A program made the translations under genes and the position numbers. A model generated the notes under the pieces. That model saw only the letters and a list, made by a program, of their open reading frames with translations, was not told where the DNA came from and searched no databases. From Lachnospiraceae bacterium NK4A179 (lineage in GTDB: Bacteria; Bacillota; Clostridia; Lachnospirales; Lachnospiraceae), in NCBI GenBank assembly GCA_000421045.1, contig ATWC01000011.1:1-64000 (forward strand): a stretch of 64,000 nucleotides of DNA. The letters are read 5' to 3'. Each line of letters opens with the position of its first letter. Position 1 is the first letter of the stretch. Of the stretch, positions 15,333-24,033 are shown one piece after another.

Positions 15333-15695
15333 ATGAAGAAGTGGTATGATGAAGAATATGAGTTCACGATAGAAGTAACAGGATTTCTGCACGGAGATCA
15401 TACAGAGAGATATTGTCGTAATGGCGAAGAAATCGGTGATAAATACACCTGTACCTACGGTTGTCCTGTTAATGAAGACGGATATGGCATTTGTTCGAAA
15501 ACAATGATGATGCTGTATCCTTTGATGGAAGCAGTCAGAAGCGGGGGAGATCTTGAGAATCTGGGTGGTGACGGCAAGTATTCAAAAACTGTAGTGTGTC
15601 CGGACGGATGCGTGATCTTTAAACTGACGGCAAAGCCTCTTGGAAATGAGAATTTTCATAAGGGCGGATTTTATGATTATCCTGATCAGACATAA
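15333..15695 (+). CDS. TIGR04076 family protein
   Basis: The start is the ATG at 15333 (MKKWYDEEYEFTIEVTGFLHG), preceded by GGGGGAG. Conserved family segments are CPVNEDGYGICSKTMMMLYPLMEAVRSGGDLENLGG and the C-terminal CPDGCVIFKL. Five cysteines suggest metal binding or a redox role, but TIGR04076 has no known function. The gene is followed by the terminator at 15724. Confidence 0.8.
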   Translation: MKKWYDEEYEFTIEVTGFLHGDHTERYCRNGEEIGDKYTCTYGCPVNEDGYGICSKTMMMLYPLMEAVRSGGDLENLGGDGKYSKTVVCPDGCVIFKLTAKPLGNENFHKGGFYDYPDQT

Positions 15696-15723
15696 TGTAA
15701 ACAGTTCAATGATTTTAGGTTTT

Positions 15724-15755
15724 AAACCGTGGCTTATCAGTCACGGTTTTCTTTT
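15724..15755 (+). terminator. Rho-independent terminator
   Basis: AAACCGTG and CACGGTTT pair around a 10-nt loop and run into TCTTTTG. Nearly the same hairpin and tail recur at 20185-20215. Confidence 0.85.
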
Positions 15756-15811
15756 GCCATTTTTTCGGGCGGTTTCTGTTATGAGAAGATTTCAGATTAA
15801 GGCACATTCTC

Positions 15812-15855
15812 TTGACAATATTCCACTTGTATAATATATTATTCAACAAGTGGAA
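15812..15855 (+). promoter_or_regulatory. PadR operon promoter and operator
   Basis: TTGACA (15812-15817) and TATATT (15835-15840) are 17 bp apart. TTCCACTTGT (15821-15830) and ACAAGTGGAA (15846-15855) are perfect inverted arms flanking the -10. PadR proteins bind such paired half-sites and usually repress their own gene. Confidence 0.85.
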
Positions 15856-15871
15856 TAAGAAAGGAGCGAAT

Positions 15872-16468
15872 ATGCTAAAACATGGAATACTTGGATTGCT
15901 GAATTATGGAGAGATGACGGGATACGAAATAATGACGGCATTTCGTGATTCACTGCAGTTTTTCTGGATGGCAAATACCAGCCAGATATACAGGGAACTT
16001 CAGAATCTGAAGAAAAACGGTTTTGTTACCGATCGAAAGGTGGAGCAACAGAGCAAGCCGGATAAAAATATTTTTACTATTACGGATGCCGGTAAAGAGG
16101 AGCTTAAGAGCTGGCTTCGAAATGAAGATTATGGAAAACGGAATATTGGACTATTGATGAAGATTTTTTTCGCTGGAGAAATACCTCCAGGAGAAAATAT
16201 TGAAAGATTCAGGCATATTCAGTCCGGGTGCAACAGATTCTTAGATTCACTATCTTCGGCGGATAATACAGTTGATCTGCACAGCATAAATATTACAGAC
16301 TCGGACGAAAAGAGTGCGTATTGGAAAATGACTATTTCCTTCGGGAGGAAATATATGCAGATGATGGATCAGTGGTGTGATGAATGCATCGCTGAATTAG
16401 AGAAGTTAGAGGAGAATAAAATTGAAAATACTGGTCATAAACGGAAGCCCCAAGGGCGCAGGAAGTAA
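15872..16468 (+). CDS. PadR family transcriptional regulator
   Basis: ATG 15872 with AGGAG upstream is the start. The N-terminal winged helix begins MLKHGILGLLNYGEMTGYEIMTAF, the PadR opening, with the recognition helix and wing in QIYRELQNLKKNGFVTDRKVEQQSKPDKNIFTITDAGKEEL. A C-terminal dimerisation domain (Vir-type) makes 198 residues. It overlaps the start of the flavin-reductase fusion by 47 bp, so the two are tightly coupled, and the operator at 15821 implies autorepression. Confidence 0.9.
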   Translation: MLKHGILGLLNYGEMTGYEIMTAFRDSLQFFWMANTSQIYRELQNLKKNGFVTDRKVEQQSKPDKNIFTITDAGKEELKSWLRNEDYGKRNIGLLMKIFFAGEIPPGENIERFRHIQSGCNRFLDSLSSADNTVDLHSINITDSDEKSAYWKMTISFGRKYMQMMDQWCDECIAELEKLEENKIENTGHKRKPQGRRK

Positions 16469-18050
16469 TACTATGAATCTTACAAGAGCTTTCCTTGAAG
16501 GCATGGGAGAGCATGAAGTAAGAGAGTTTGACGTTGCTGCCGGAAAAATTGCAGGATGTAAAGGTTGTTTTTGCTGCTGGAACAAGACTCCGGGAAAGTG
16601 TGTCATAGCGGACGACATGCAATATGTCATTGAGTCCGAGATATGGGCAGATATCATTATATGGAGCTTTCCACTGTACTATTTCAGTGTGCCCGGCGGA
16701 CTCAAGAATCTGATCGACAGACAGCTTCCCATGAACCTGCCCTTTATGACAGATCGTACTGATGGGAAAGGAAGTGGATCTCATCCTTCACGTTATGATA
16801 TGAGTGGTAAGAGACATATGGTTATTTCTACCTGTGGTTTTTATTCGGCGGATAAGAATTATGATAGCGTGAAGCTTATGTTTGAGCATATTTGCGGTAT
16901 AAACGGTTTTGATATGATCACCTGCGGTCAGGGAGAACTGTTTAGAATTCCGGAGCTAAAAAGCCGTACCAATGAGTATCTTGAAATCGTTAAAAGAGCC
17001 GGTAAGGAATTTGCAAAGGGCAGAATAAACGAAAATACTAAGGAAGAATTATCCGAACTCTTATATCCGAAAGAAGTTTTTGAGGAAATGGCAAATGCCA
17101 GCTGGGGTATATCAGAGGACGGAACAGGAAAGATTGATGAGACACTTTCCTTCACCAGACAAATGGCGTCTTTGTATAACAAAGATACTTATGATGGGAA
17201 GGATAAAATCCTGGAGATTGTTTATACGGATAAAGACAAGTCCTATCAGATCATCTTAGGAAAAGATGGAAGCAAAGTGCTTGAAGGATCTGAACTGAAA
17301 GCTACTACAAGGATCGAAACACCCTGGGATGTCTGGCTATCCATCTCCCGTGGAGAGATCAGGGGTGATGCCGCTTTGATGAAGGGATTATACAGGGTAA
17401 CCGGTGATTTTGATCTGATGATACATTGGAGTGAATACTTTGGATCTGTATCGGATAAGAAAAAAAGTGAAAAGTCATCTGATGAAACAGCAGAGAAGAA
17501 AAAGCCCTCAATGAGTATACTGCTTATTCCATGGATAACATTCTGGGTTGCGTTATCTGTAAGTGGACAAATGGGGCCGGTTATTACGCTCGCGGTATGT
17601 TCCGCGCTGCCGCTTATATCTTTCAGGAGAAAGATGACTGTTTATGATGTGATAACACTTTGTACAGTGGGAATACTGTCAGTTGTGGCACATATCACGG
17701 GGCGTGCGGATATATGTACCATACTGGGGTATCTGGGATTTGGTCTTATGTGGCTGCTATCGTGTTTTACTAAAGAACCGGTATGCGCGGCATATGTAAA
17801 ATACAACTATAATGGTGAGGATGCCTTGCAGAACCCGCTGTTTATGAAGACAAATTATATACTTGCTGTAGCTTGGGGAGTTCTGTATGTCATTATTTCC
17901 GTAGTGACATTCTTCCTGTATAGTAATGATCTTCAGATCGTGTCGGCAGTGGTCAATAATCTGGCTCCGGGACTTATGGGAATCTTCACGGTATGGTTTG
18001 AAGGCTGGTATCCTGCACGTGTTGCGGCAGGCAAAAAAATGTGTGATTGA
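16422..18050 (+). CDS. FMN reductase-SCP2-six-helix membrane fusion protein
   Basis: A TTG start with GGAG 7 nt upstream. Three modules follow one another. Residues about 1-190 are an NADPH-dependent FMN reductase-like flavodoxin fold (KILVINGSPKGAGSNTMNL; CKGCFCCW; WSFPLYYFSVPGGLKNLIDR). Residues about 262-343 are an SCP2-type lipid/sterol-binding domain (VYTDKDKSYQIILG...WLSISRGEIRGDAALMKGLYRVTGDFDLMIHW). After a lysine/glutamate/serine-rich linker (about 344-364), six hydrophobic helices occupy the last 175 residues. This implies a membrane-tethered flavoprotein acting on a hydrophobic substrate, controlled by PadR. The substrate is unknown. Confidence 0.85.
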   Translation: MKILVINGSPKGAGSNTMNLTRAFLEGMGEHEVREFDVAAGKIAGCKGCFCCWNKTPGKCVIADDMQYVIESEIWADIIIWSFPLYYFSVPGGLKNLIDRQLPMNLPFMTDRTDGKGSGSHPSRYDMSGKRHMVISTCGFYSADKNYDSVKLMFEHICGINGFDMITCGQGELFRIPELKSRTNEYLEIVKRAGKEFAKGRINENTKEELSELLYPKEVFEEMANASWGISEDGTGKIDETLSFTRQMASLYNKDTYDGKDKILEIVYTDKDKSYQIILGKDGSKVLEGSELKATTRIETPWDVWLSISRGEIRGDAALMKGLYRVTGDFDLMIHWSEYFGSVSDKKKSEKSSDETAEKKKPSMSILLIPWITFWVALSVSGQMGPVITLAVCSALPLISFRRKMTVYDVITLCTVGILSVVAHITGRADICTILGYLGFGLMWLLSCFTKEPVCAAYVKYNYNGEDALQNPLFMKTNYILAVAWGVLYVIISVVTFFLYSNDLQIVSAVVNNLAPGLMGIFTVWFEGWYPARVAAGKKMCD

Positions 18051-18188
18051 AAAATCCCTTTTAAAATTGTGCATCTTATGTATCGTATATGGCATCTTAC
18101 GTTATGACCTATTGAATTGATCTTACTCTGCTGATATTTATTCTTTATAAGCAAATTGAAAAGGAAAAATATCATTAGGAGGAAGAAA

Positions 18189-19061
18189 ATGGAAAACGAA
18201 AATACAAATAAGGTTATTCCGGCTTGGAGATATGTTATCAAAGTTATGATATATCACGTAGTAACCTATATAATCTGTGGGATGATCTTTTCACACCTGT
18301 TTAATTACAAAGAATTGTTCGAATACGGGATAATGAAGTATTATATGCGACCGGCTGATTCCGTTCTTTCAATGGTGGGACCGATCTTTCAGATTATTCG
18401 TGGATTATTGTTCGGAGCCGTGCTGCTCATATTAAGGGAAAAGATACTGACAGAAAAAAACAGCTTCCTTAAGCTCTACGCATTGATGGTGATCCTCGGT
18501 ATCTACAATACACCGGGGCCGGCGCCGGGATCCATAGAAGGCATTATCTATTCCCAGGTACCATGGAAATTTATTATCTGCGGTTCTCCTGAAATATTAA
18601 TGCAGACACTTTGGCTTTCATATCTTGTTTCAGGAATTGATAAAAAGAATGCAAGCAGAAAAATGCTTTTGCCTGTTGGTATAAAACGAGCTTTGATCAG
18701 TTCGGCGATATGTGTGGCAGGCTATTCTGTAACGGGTATCATAATGTCATTAATGTTAAAAGTAGAAGTAAGTAGTTCGACGAATGCGTCGTCTTATATA
18801 ATACTTGGAGTCACAGCACTTATATGTTTTGTGTTAACATTATTGTACATTCATAAACAGCAGATCAATAATCCGGCTTATAAGTTAATGTACTATTCGG
18901 CTTTATATATACTTTGCGCAGTCTGCCCATTCGTAATAAATACGATAACGGACAGTCCGTTGAAGACACCTCTTTCACTTATCATCTGCGTACTTCCTGT
19001 TATCGGAGTGGCGCTATACATTGAGAAGAGCGTTAAGGCGTTAGGATTAAATGAAAATTGA
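18189..19061 (+). CDS. Polytopic membrane protein, family not recognised
   Basis: ATG 18189 is chosen for its AGGAGG site at 18176. The 290-residue product has about eight hydrophobic helices with few charged loops and a conserved-looking NTPGPAPGSIEGIIYSQVPWKFIICGSPEI segment. The C-terminus overlaps the LytTR gene by 11 bp, so both are made together. LytTR-DUF3021 pairs often accompany membrane proteins or transporters; this could be the regulated partner or a sensor. No enzymatic motif is visible. Confidence 0.7.
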   Translation: MENENTNKVIPAWRYVIKVMIYHVVTYIICGMIFSHLFNYKELFEYGIMKYYMRPADSVLSMVGPIFQIIRGLLFGAVLLILREKILTEKNSFLKLYALMVILGIYNTPGPAPGSIEGIIYSQVPWKFIICGSPEILMQTLWLSYLVSGIDKKNASRKMLLPVGIKRALISSAICVAGYSVTGIIMSLMLKVEVSSSTNASSYIILGVTALICFVLTLLYIHKQQINNPAYKLMYYSALYILCAVCPFVINTITDSPLKTPLSLIICVLPVIGVALYIEKSVKALGLNEN

Positions 19062-19491
19062 AATAGATATAAATGAAAAATATAATGATACGGAAGTTCT
19101 GATCAGGGCGAATAAGCTTGATGGCGATCTGGAAAGACTTGTTGCCATGATGCGTATGGTGAACATGCAGATCGGTGTGCGAAAAAATGATGAGACATAT
19201 CTTCTGGATACCGAAAAGATCTTTTACATAGAGGCGGTGGAGAGAAAGACGTTTGTTTATACCGCAGATGAAGTATATGAATCGGATCTTAAACTGTATG
19301 AGATAGAACAGGAACTTCTGGAACGCGATTTCATTCGTATCAGCAAGCAGAGTATTGTGAACATCAGAAAGATAAAAAGTCTTAAAAGCGATATCAACAG
19401 GAAGATCAGGATCACATTAAAGAATGATGAACAGATCATCGTATCACGACTTTATTCCGATGAATTACGAAGAAAGCTGGGGCTCAAATGA
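19051..19491 (+). CDS. LytTR DNA-binding domain regulator
   Basis: The C-terminal half is a LytTR domain (about residues 40-145: LLDTEKIFYIEAVERKTFVYTADEVYESDLKLYEIEQELLERDFIRISKQSIVNIRKIKSL). The short N-terminal part lacks a receiver domain, so it is a stand-alone regulator of the LytTR-DUF3021 type. It overlaps its neighbours on both sides (11 and 4 bp). In other Firmicutes the DUF3021 partner acts as a membrane inhibitor of the LytTR protein; the same arrangement is inferred here. Confidence 0.9.
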   Translation: MKIEIDINEKYNDTEVLIRANKLDGDLERLVAMMRMVNMQIGVRKNDETYLLDTEKIFYIEAVERKTFVYTADEVYESDLKLYEIEQELLERDFIRISKQSIVNIRKIKSLKSDINRKIRITLKNDEQIIVSRLYSDELRRKLGLK

Positions 19492-19967
19492 TGGAAGAGA
19501 ATAAAACCGTATTTAATTATATAGGCCGTGTGTTTGCAATATATGGGATCGTTGTGCTGGTCTTCATCGTGTTAACGGGAGTGATAGGAGATATTACGAA
19601 GGGTTATTCGCCTTTATTTGAACTGGGGGGAGATGGGATATCGTTGCCGGTACTATGTGAACTCCTGTTGCTTGCGGTAATGATCACTATTGCGCAATTT
19701 GTATTTTTTACAGACAGATTGATCATGAATATGTCGATGCTTGTCAGAAATGTGCTGTTCTTTCTGACGATAATGATCGTGATGGTAATAATGATACTTG
19801 CATTCAAGTGGTTCGCGATAGATGATCTGACAGCTTGGATAGGTTTTGTTGTATCTTACGCGGTTAGCATGAGCGTCAGCGCATTGATCACAAAGTTAAA
19901 AGAAAAAGCAGAGAATATAAAAATGCAGGAAGCTTTGGATAAGTACAATAAAAAAATCGAAGACTGA
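19488..19967 (+). CDS. DUF3021 membrane protein, LytTR partner
   Basis: A 159-residue protein with four hydrophobic helices and a C-terminal charged coiled segment (ALITKLKEKAENIKMQEALDKYNKKIED). Length, topology and its ATGA overlap with an upstream LytTR gene identify DUF3021. In the known LytTR regulatory systems such proteins hold the LytTR factor inactive at the membrane; that mechanism is inferred here. Confidence 0.85.
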   Translation: MMEENKTVFNYIGRVFAIYGIVVLVFIVLTGVIGDITKGYSPLFELGGDGISLPVLCELLLLAVMITIAQFVFFTDRLIMNMSMLVRNVLFFLTIMIVMVIMILAFKWFAIDDLTAWIGFVVSYAVSMSVSALITKLKEKAENIKMQEALDKYNKKIED

Positions 19968-20341
19968 GGATTCCGTATATGAAGATCATACTGACTCATT
20001 AATGGTTTCGGTATTGAATAATGATCATATCTGTGTTATAAAAAGTATTAGATAAAAAATTTAGGGAAAGAGAGGACATCAAATATGCGTTTTGAAAAAT
20101 CAGAGATTGTAAATGAATATAGTATGATGACCTCGGTTTATGCTCTTTGATCCGTAAGCGATCAGTATAATTTCTCAGACAGACCGTGGCATATATGTCA
20201 CGGTTTTCTTTTGCCTTTATCAGGCGATATCCGGGTGTATAAAGGTCTCCATACTATCAGACAGGACCGGCCAAAGAGAATACAATATGAAAATTCTCTT
20301 TGGGGTGATATATGTATTGCAGATCATAAGGAGATAAAGAA
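19968..20341 (+). other. Intergenic region with short ORF and repeated terminator
   Basis: This stretch holds no full gene. A 21-codon ORF with an AGAGAGGA ribosome site (20085-20150, MRFEKSEIVNEYSMMTSVYAL) may be a small peptide gene or the cut-off start of a lost gene. A terminator hairpin (ACCGTG/CACGGT followed by TTTTCTTTTG, about 20185-20215) follows, almost the same as the one at 15724. The remainder, up to the AAGGAG site of the GNAT-RsgA gene, shows nothing else recognisable. Confidence 0.55.
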
Positions 20342-21931
20342 TTGAATATTATAGATAATATAATCATAAGAAAAGAAACAAAAGATGACTATTATGCTAC
20401 AGAATTATGCACGCTTCGCGCATTTTGGAATATCAACGGACCGGGTTGCAATGAACATCTGATGGTTCATAAACTTCGTGATTCCGAGGATTATCTTCCG
20501 GACTTAAGCCGTGTAGCTGAGCTGGACGGGCGGATAGTAGGAGTTGTCATGTACCACAAGGCAAGGATAGTTGATGGCGACAAGGAAACGGAGATCATTA
20601 CTTTTGGTCCGCTGGCAGTAGAACCAACCTGCATCAATATGGGCATCGGCAGCAAACTGATGAAGGAAACACTTAAGTTGGCAAAGGAAGCAGGGTATCT
20701 TGGTATTGCTTTTTGCGGCGAACCCGACTATTATCCCAGACTCGGTTTTCGCAGAGGAAAAGGAACCGGACTTGAACATGCTGTTTTGGGAACTCCGGAT
20801 GCTTTTATGGTTTATCCTTTAAACGACGGATTTGAAAAGCTCCGCGGGAAATTCTACGAGGCTAAGGTCTTTGAGGAATGTGATGACGAAAAAGAGATAG
20901 AAGAATTTACAAAGAATTTCCCATACTATAAACCGCTGAAGCTTTCATGCCAGTGGCTCCATGCGGAAAAGCTTGGGCGGATATGCGAGATTCAGAAAAA
21001 CCGTTATATTATCCGCTTCTGGGAGATGGAAATCCCGGCAAAACTTAAGGGCAAATTCTATGAATCCGAAGATCTTCCGCTGGTGGGCGATTATGTAACA
21101 TTCACTTACAATCCAGAGGGGGATTCTACGATACTTTCCGTCTGTGAAAGATCCGGTCTGCTTCAGAGGCCCGACCAGTCTAAGACCGGCGTAATGCAAT
21201 ATATGGCCGCCAATGTGGATTATCTTTTTATCGTAACGTCTCTTAACGAGGACTACAGCTATAATCGTATAGCGAGATATGTGAGCATTGCTATTCAGGG
21301 CAAGGCTACCCCGGTTGTGATCCTTACCAAATCAGATCTTTGCACTAATCCGGGAAGGTATGTGTGTGAAGTGGAACAGATATCAGACAAAGTACGGGCC
21401 CATGCGATATCCGCTTTGTATGATATCGGCCTTGATGAACTGAAGGAATACATGATCCCAGGTGCTACTATATGTCTGATGGGGTCATCAGGTGCCGGAA
21501 AATCTACGCTGATCAATTCAATGACCGGTGAAGAGATCATGAAAACATCCGGGATCAGAGAAGATGATGACAAGGGAAGACACACAACCACATATCGAAA
21601 GCTGATCGAACTTTCCGGAGGCGTAACCATTATAGATACTCCGGGTATGCGTGAAGTAGGTATGGCGAATGTGCAGAGAGGGATAGATGAGACCTTTTCG
21701 GATATAGTAGAATTAGAGAGTAGATGTAAATTCAGTAATTGCAGACATGATACAGAGCCCGGATGTGCGATCAAAGCGGCCATCGAAAGCGGAGAATTAT
21801 CTTTGGAAAGATATGAACTGTATAAAAACCTGGGCAGAGAGAATACGAAAAATTACGCTATGAAGAAAGAAATATCCAAATGGGCAAAAGCCTATAAGAA
21901 GCACAACAAGAGAAATACAGAAATGTACTAG
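20342..21931 (+). CDS. GNAT-RsgA fusion (acetyltransferase plus circularly permuted GTPase)
   Basis: A TTG start with AAGGAG upstream. Residues about 7-165 are a GNAT domain (FGPLAVEPTCINMGIGSKLMKETLKLAKEAG; YYPRLGF). Residues about 205-529 are an RsgA-type GTPase: an OB-like part (GDYVTFTYNPEGDSTILSVCERSGLLQRP), then G4 LTKSD (about 325), G1 GSSGAGKST (about 380-388) and G3 DTPGM (about 431) in the circularly permuted order, then the zinc knuckle CKFSNCRHDTEPGC (about 462-475). RsgA promotes 30S ribosome maturation. The GNAT fusion suggests acetylation of a ribosomal or translation-linked target, which is inference. The usual 300-residue rsgA is presumably elsewhere in the genome. Confidence 0.9.
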   Translation: MNIIDNIIIRKETKDDYYATELCTLRAFWNINGPGCNEHLMVHKLRDSEDYLPDLSRVAELDGRIVGVVMYHKARIVDGDKETEIITFGPLAVEPTCINMGIGSKLMKETLKLAKEAGYLGIAFCGEPDYYPRLGFRRGKGTGLEHAVLGTPDAFMVYPLNDGFEKLRGKFYEAKVFEECDDEKEIEEFTKNFPYYKPLKLSCQWLHAEKLGRICEIQKNRYIIRFWEMEIPAKLKGKFYESEDLPLVGDYVTFTYNPEGDSTILSVCERSGLLQRPDQSKTGVMQYMAANVDYLFIVTSLNEDYSYNRIARYVSIAIQGKATPVVILTKSDLCTNPGRYVCEVEQISDKVRAHAISALYDIGLDELKEYMIPGATICLMGSSGAGKSTLINSMTGEEIMKTSGIREDDDKGRHTTTYRKLIELSGGVTIIDTPGMREVGMANVQRGIDETFSDIVELESRCKFSNCRHDTEPGCAIKAAIESGELSLERYELYKNLGRENTKNYAMKKEISKWAKAYKKHNKRNTEMY

Positions 21932-21970
21932 TTCATAGAATGATGAGAACACACAGGGAGAATTGATAAA

Positions 21971-22849
21971 ATGCATTTTGTTGATGCCAAAGGTATACTG
22001 ACCGGCAGCGGTGGACATTACGGAATGAATATCTATCGTGGATGCAGTCATGGATGTATATATTGTGACAGCAGAAGCCGTTGCTATCAGTTTACACATC
22101 CGTTTGAGGACATAGAGGTAAAACAGAATGCTCCGGAACTGCTGGAAAAAGCACTGCAGTCAAAGAGAAAAAAAGGCATGATAGGTACCGGCGCGATGTC
22201 TGATCCTTATATGCATTGCGAGGAAGATTTAAGGATGACGAGAAAATGCCTCGAGATCATCCTTAAATATGGTTTTGGAGTAGCTATACAAACAAAATCG
22301 GATCGCATCCTTCAGGATATCGATCTTTTGGATGAGATAAACCGTTCTGCAAAATGTGTGGTGCAGATGACGCTTACGACTTACGATGATGACTTATGCA
22401 GGATATTAGAGCCGAATGTTTGTAATACGAAGCGAAGGATAGAAGTGCTCCGTGAAATGCAGAAAAGAGGTATTCCGACAGTTGTGTGGGTTACACCTAT
22501 CCTGCCTTTTATCAATGATACAGAAGAAAATATCACTTCAATCTTAGGAAGTTGTGTTCAGGTTGGAGTAAAGGGGATAATAGATTTTGGTATGGGACTT
22601 ACGCTCAGGGAAGGCGACAGAGAATACTACTATGCGGCGCTTGATAAGTATTTTCCTAATATGAAGGAAAGGTACATAAAACAATATGGGAATGCATATG
22701 AGCTGCCTAGTCCAAGAGCAAAAGAATTGACAGCTATATTAAAAAGGATCTGTAAGGAAAATGGTATCCTGTCAACTCCGAAAGAATGCTTTGGTTACAT
22801 GTATGAGTTGCCGGAGAAGTATACGCAGATGAGCATATTTGATCTTTAA
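21971..22849 (+). CDS. SPL-type radical SAM protein
   Basis: The C25-x3-C29-x2-C32 motif (CSHGCIYC) binds the 4Fe-4S cluster of radical SAM enzymes. The flanking GMNIYRGCSHGCIYCDSRS, GTGAMSDPY and AIQTKSDRILQDIDLL segments place it in the spore-photoproduct-lyase-like (COG1533) group. Most members are not photolyases and their substrates are unknown. It follows the GNAT-RsgA gene by 39 bp and may be co-transcribed. Confidence 0.85.
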   Translation: MHFVDAKGILTGSGGHYGMNIYRGCSHGCIYCDSRSRCYQFTHPFEDIEVKQNAPELLEKALQSKRKKGMIGTGAMSDPYMHCEEDLRMTRKCLEIILKYGFGVAIQTKSDRILQDIDLLDEINRSAKCVVQMTLTTYDDDLCRILEPNVCNTKRRIEVLREMQKRGIPTVVWVTPILPFINDTEENITSILGSCVQVGVKGIIDFGMGLTLREGDREYYYAALDKYFPNMKERYIKQYGNAYELPSPRAKELTAILKRICKENGILSTPKECFGYMYELPEKYTQMSIFDL

Positions 22850-22881
22850 GATGCACATAAAAGTGCTTAAGAAAAATAAAA

Positions 22882-23508
22882 ATGAGAACAAAAAGTGAAA
22901 ATCAGGAAACAGAAATTACATATAAGCAAAAGAATGACGAAATAGAATGTGTGATATACCGGAATTCGGTAAAGTCATTTGCACCGCATACTCATTCAAA
23001 TCATCTGATGATAGGATACATAGAAAAAGGACAGGTATGTATCATTATTGACGGTGTAAATTATATAGTTACAGAAGGAGATGAATTTCAAATTCCGCCA
23101 AATACACTTCATGAAATAAAACCGGTTGATGGTATTCGATATTCTATGGTAGTAATGTGTGTAGCAAAAAAAGAAGCAATTGAGGATTCTGATATATCTC
23201 TAATACAGGAAACTATACTGGAAAAACCGGAAAATGCGTATCTGATCGAAGAAATGGCCACAGATTCTGCATTGAGTCCATATCACATGATCAGAAAGTT
23301 TAAAAAAGCGCTTGGACTGACACCACACCAATTTCAGGTGCAGTGTAAAGTCCGGCTTGCGCAAAGACTGATTGAAGAAAAACATAATATAACTGATGTG
23401 GTATACGAAGCAGGCTTTTGCGATCAAAGTCACCTGATCAGATGCTTTCGTAAGATTGTTGGAATGTCGCCTACAGAGTACATAAATTCAATTCAAAAGG
23501 ATGATTAA
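22882..23508 (+). CDS. AraC family regulator with N-terminal cupin
   Basis: Residues about 28-95 form a cupin sensor (SFAPHTHSNHLMIGYIEKGQVCIIIDGVNYIVTEGDEFQIPPNTLHEI). The C-terminus has the two helix-turn-helix units of AraC (LIEEMATDSALSPYHMIRKFKKALGLTPHQF and ITDVVYEAGFCDQSHLIRCFRKIVGMSPTEYI). It converges on the cupin gene at 23505 with a 4-bp overlap of 3' ends, so the two could share a signal, though they are transcribed towards each other. Confidence 0.9.
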   Translation: MRTKSENQETEITYKQKNDEIECVIYRNSVKSFAPHTHSNHLMIGYIEKGQVCIIIDGVNYIVTEGDEFQIPPNTLHEIKPVDGIRYSMVVMCVAKKEAIEDSDISLIQETILEKPENAYLIEEMATDSALSPYHMIRKFKKALGLTPHQFQVQCKVRLAQRLIEEKHNITDVVYEAGFCDQSHLIRCFRKIVGMSPTEYINSIQKDD

Positions 23509-23894
23509 CACTGGGCTGGAATGAATTTGGCAAACATATAAAGCCCGTCCTGTCCTGCATGTACTTCGTGGTGTATTTTTTCGGGCATTATTGATATTAC
23601 TCCCGGAGCATAGTGTATCTCCTTTCCGTCATTGATACATACTCCTTCACCGGCAATTACTTCATGGGTTTCCAGCTGCATTTCGTGAATGTGGTCAAAA
23701 ATGGTTTTCCCCGGGGCGATCTTCACAAGATGATAGCTGAACTTCCCGTTCGTATCTTTGGCTGTGATAATGTTTTTTTGTTCAACACCCTCAAATTTAG
23801 GGTGTTTAGTCCAGGGTATATCTTTGAATGCTGTATTGAATTCAGGCAGGCAAAGATTACCGTTACTAAAGGTTTCAAATGTTTCAAGGTTCAT
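23505..23894 (-). CDS. Small cupin-domain protein
   Basis: A 129-residue single-domain cupin with motif 1 HIHEMQLETHEVIAGEGVCING-like (DHIHEMQLETHEVIAGEG) and motif 2 PEKIHHEV. The histidines and glutamate would bind a divalent metal. The ligand or reaction is unknown. AGGAGG lies before the start on the minus strand (near 23905). It overlaps the AraC gene tail to tail. Confidence 0.8.
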   Translation of the reverse strand: MNLETFETFSNGNLCLPEFNTAFKDIPWTKHPKFEGVEQKNIITAKDTNGKFSYHLVKIAPGKTIFDHIHEMQLETHEVIAGEGVCINDGKEIHYAPGVISIMPEKIHHEVHAGQDGLYMFAKFIPAQC

Positions 23895-24033
23895 GATTTA
23901 TTCCTCCTTTTATGTTTGTAGGCTTATGTTATCAAGGCTTGTTTTATATTAATTGGATAAAATTGCTGTTTATTGAAATGGAAAGACTGATGATCAGAAA
24001 TATGGAAAACAGATTGATGAGGGTGAAGAGATA

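Noticed and set aside
16332-16784. Minus-strand frame across the PadR/flavin-fusion junction
   Set aside because: It is covered by two well-supported plus-strand genes and has no family resemblance.
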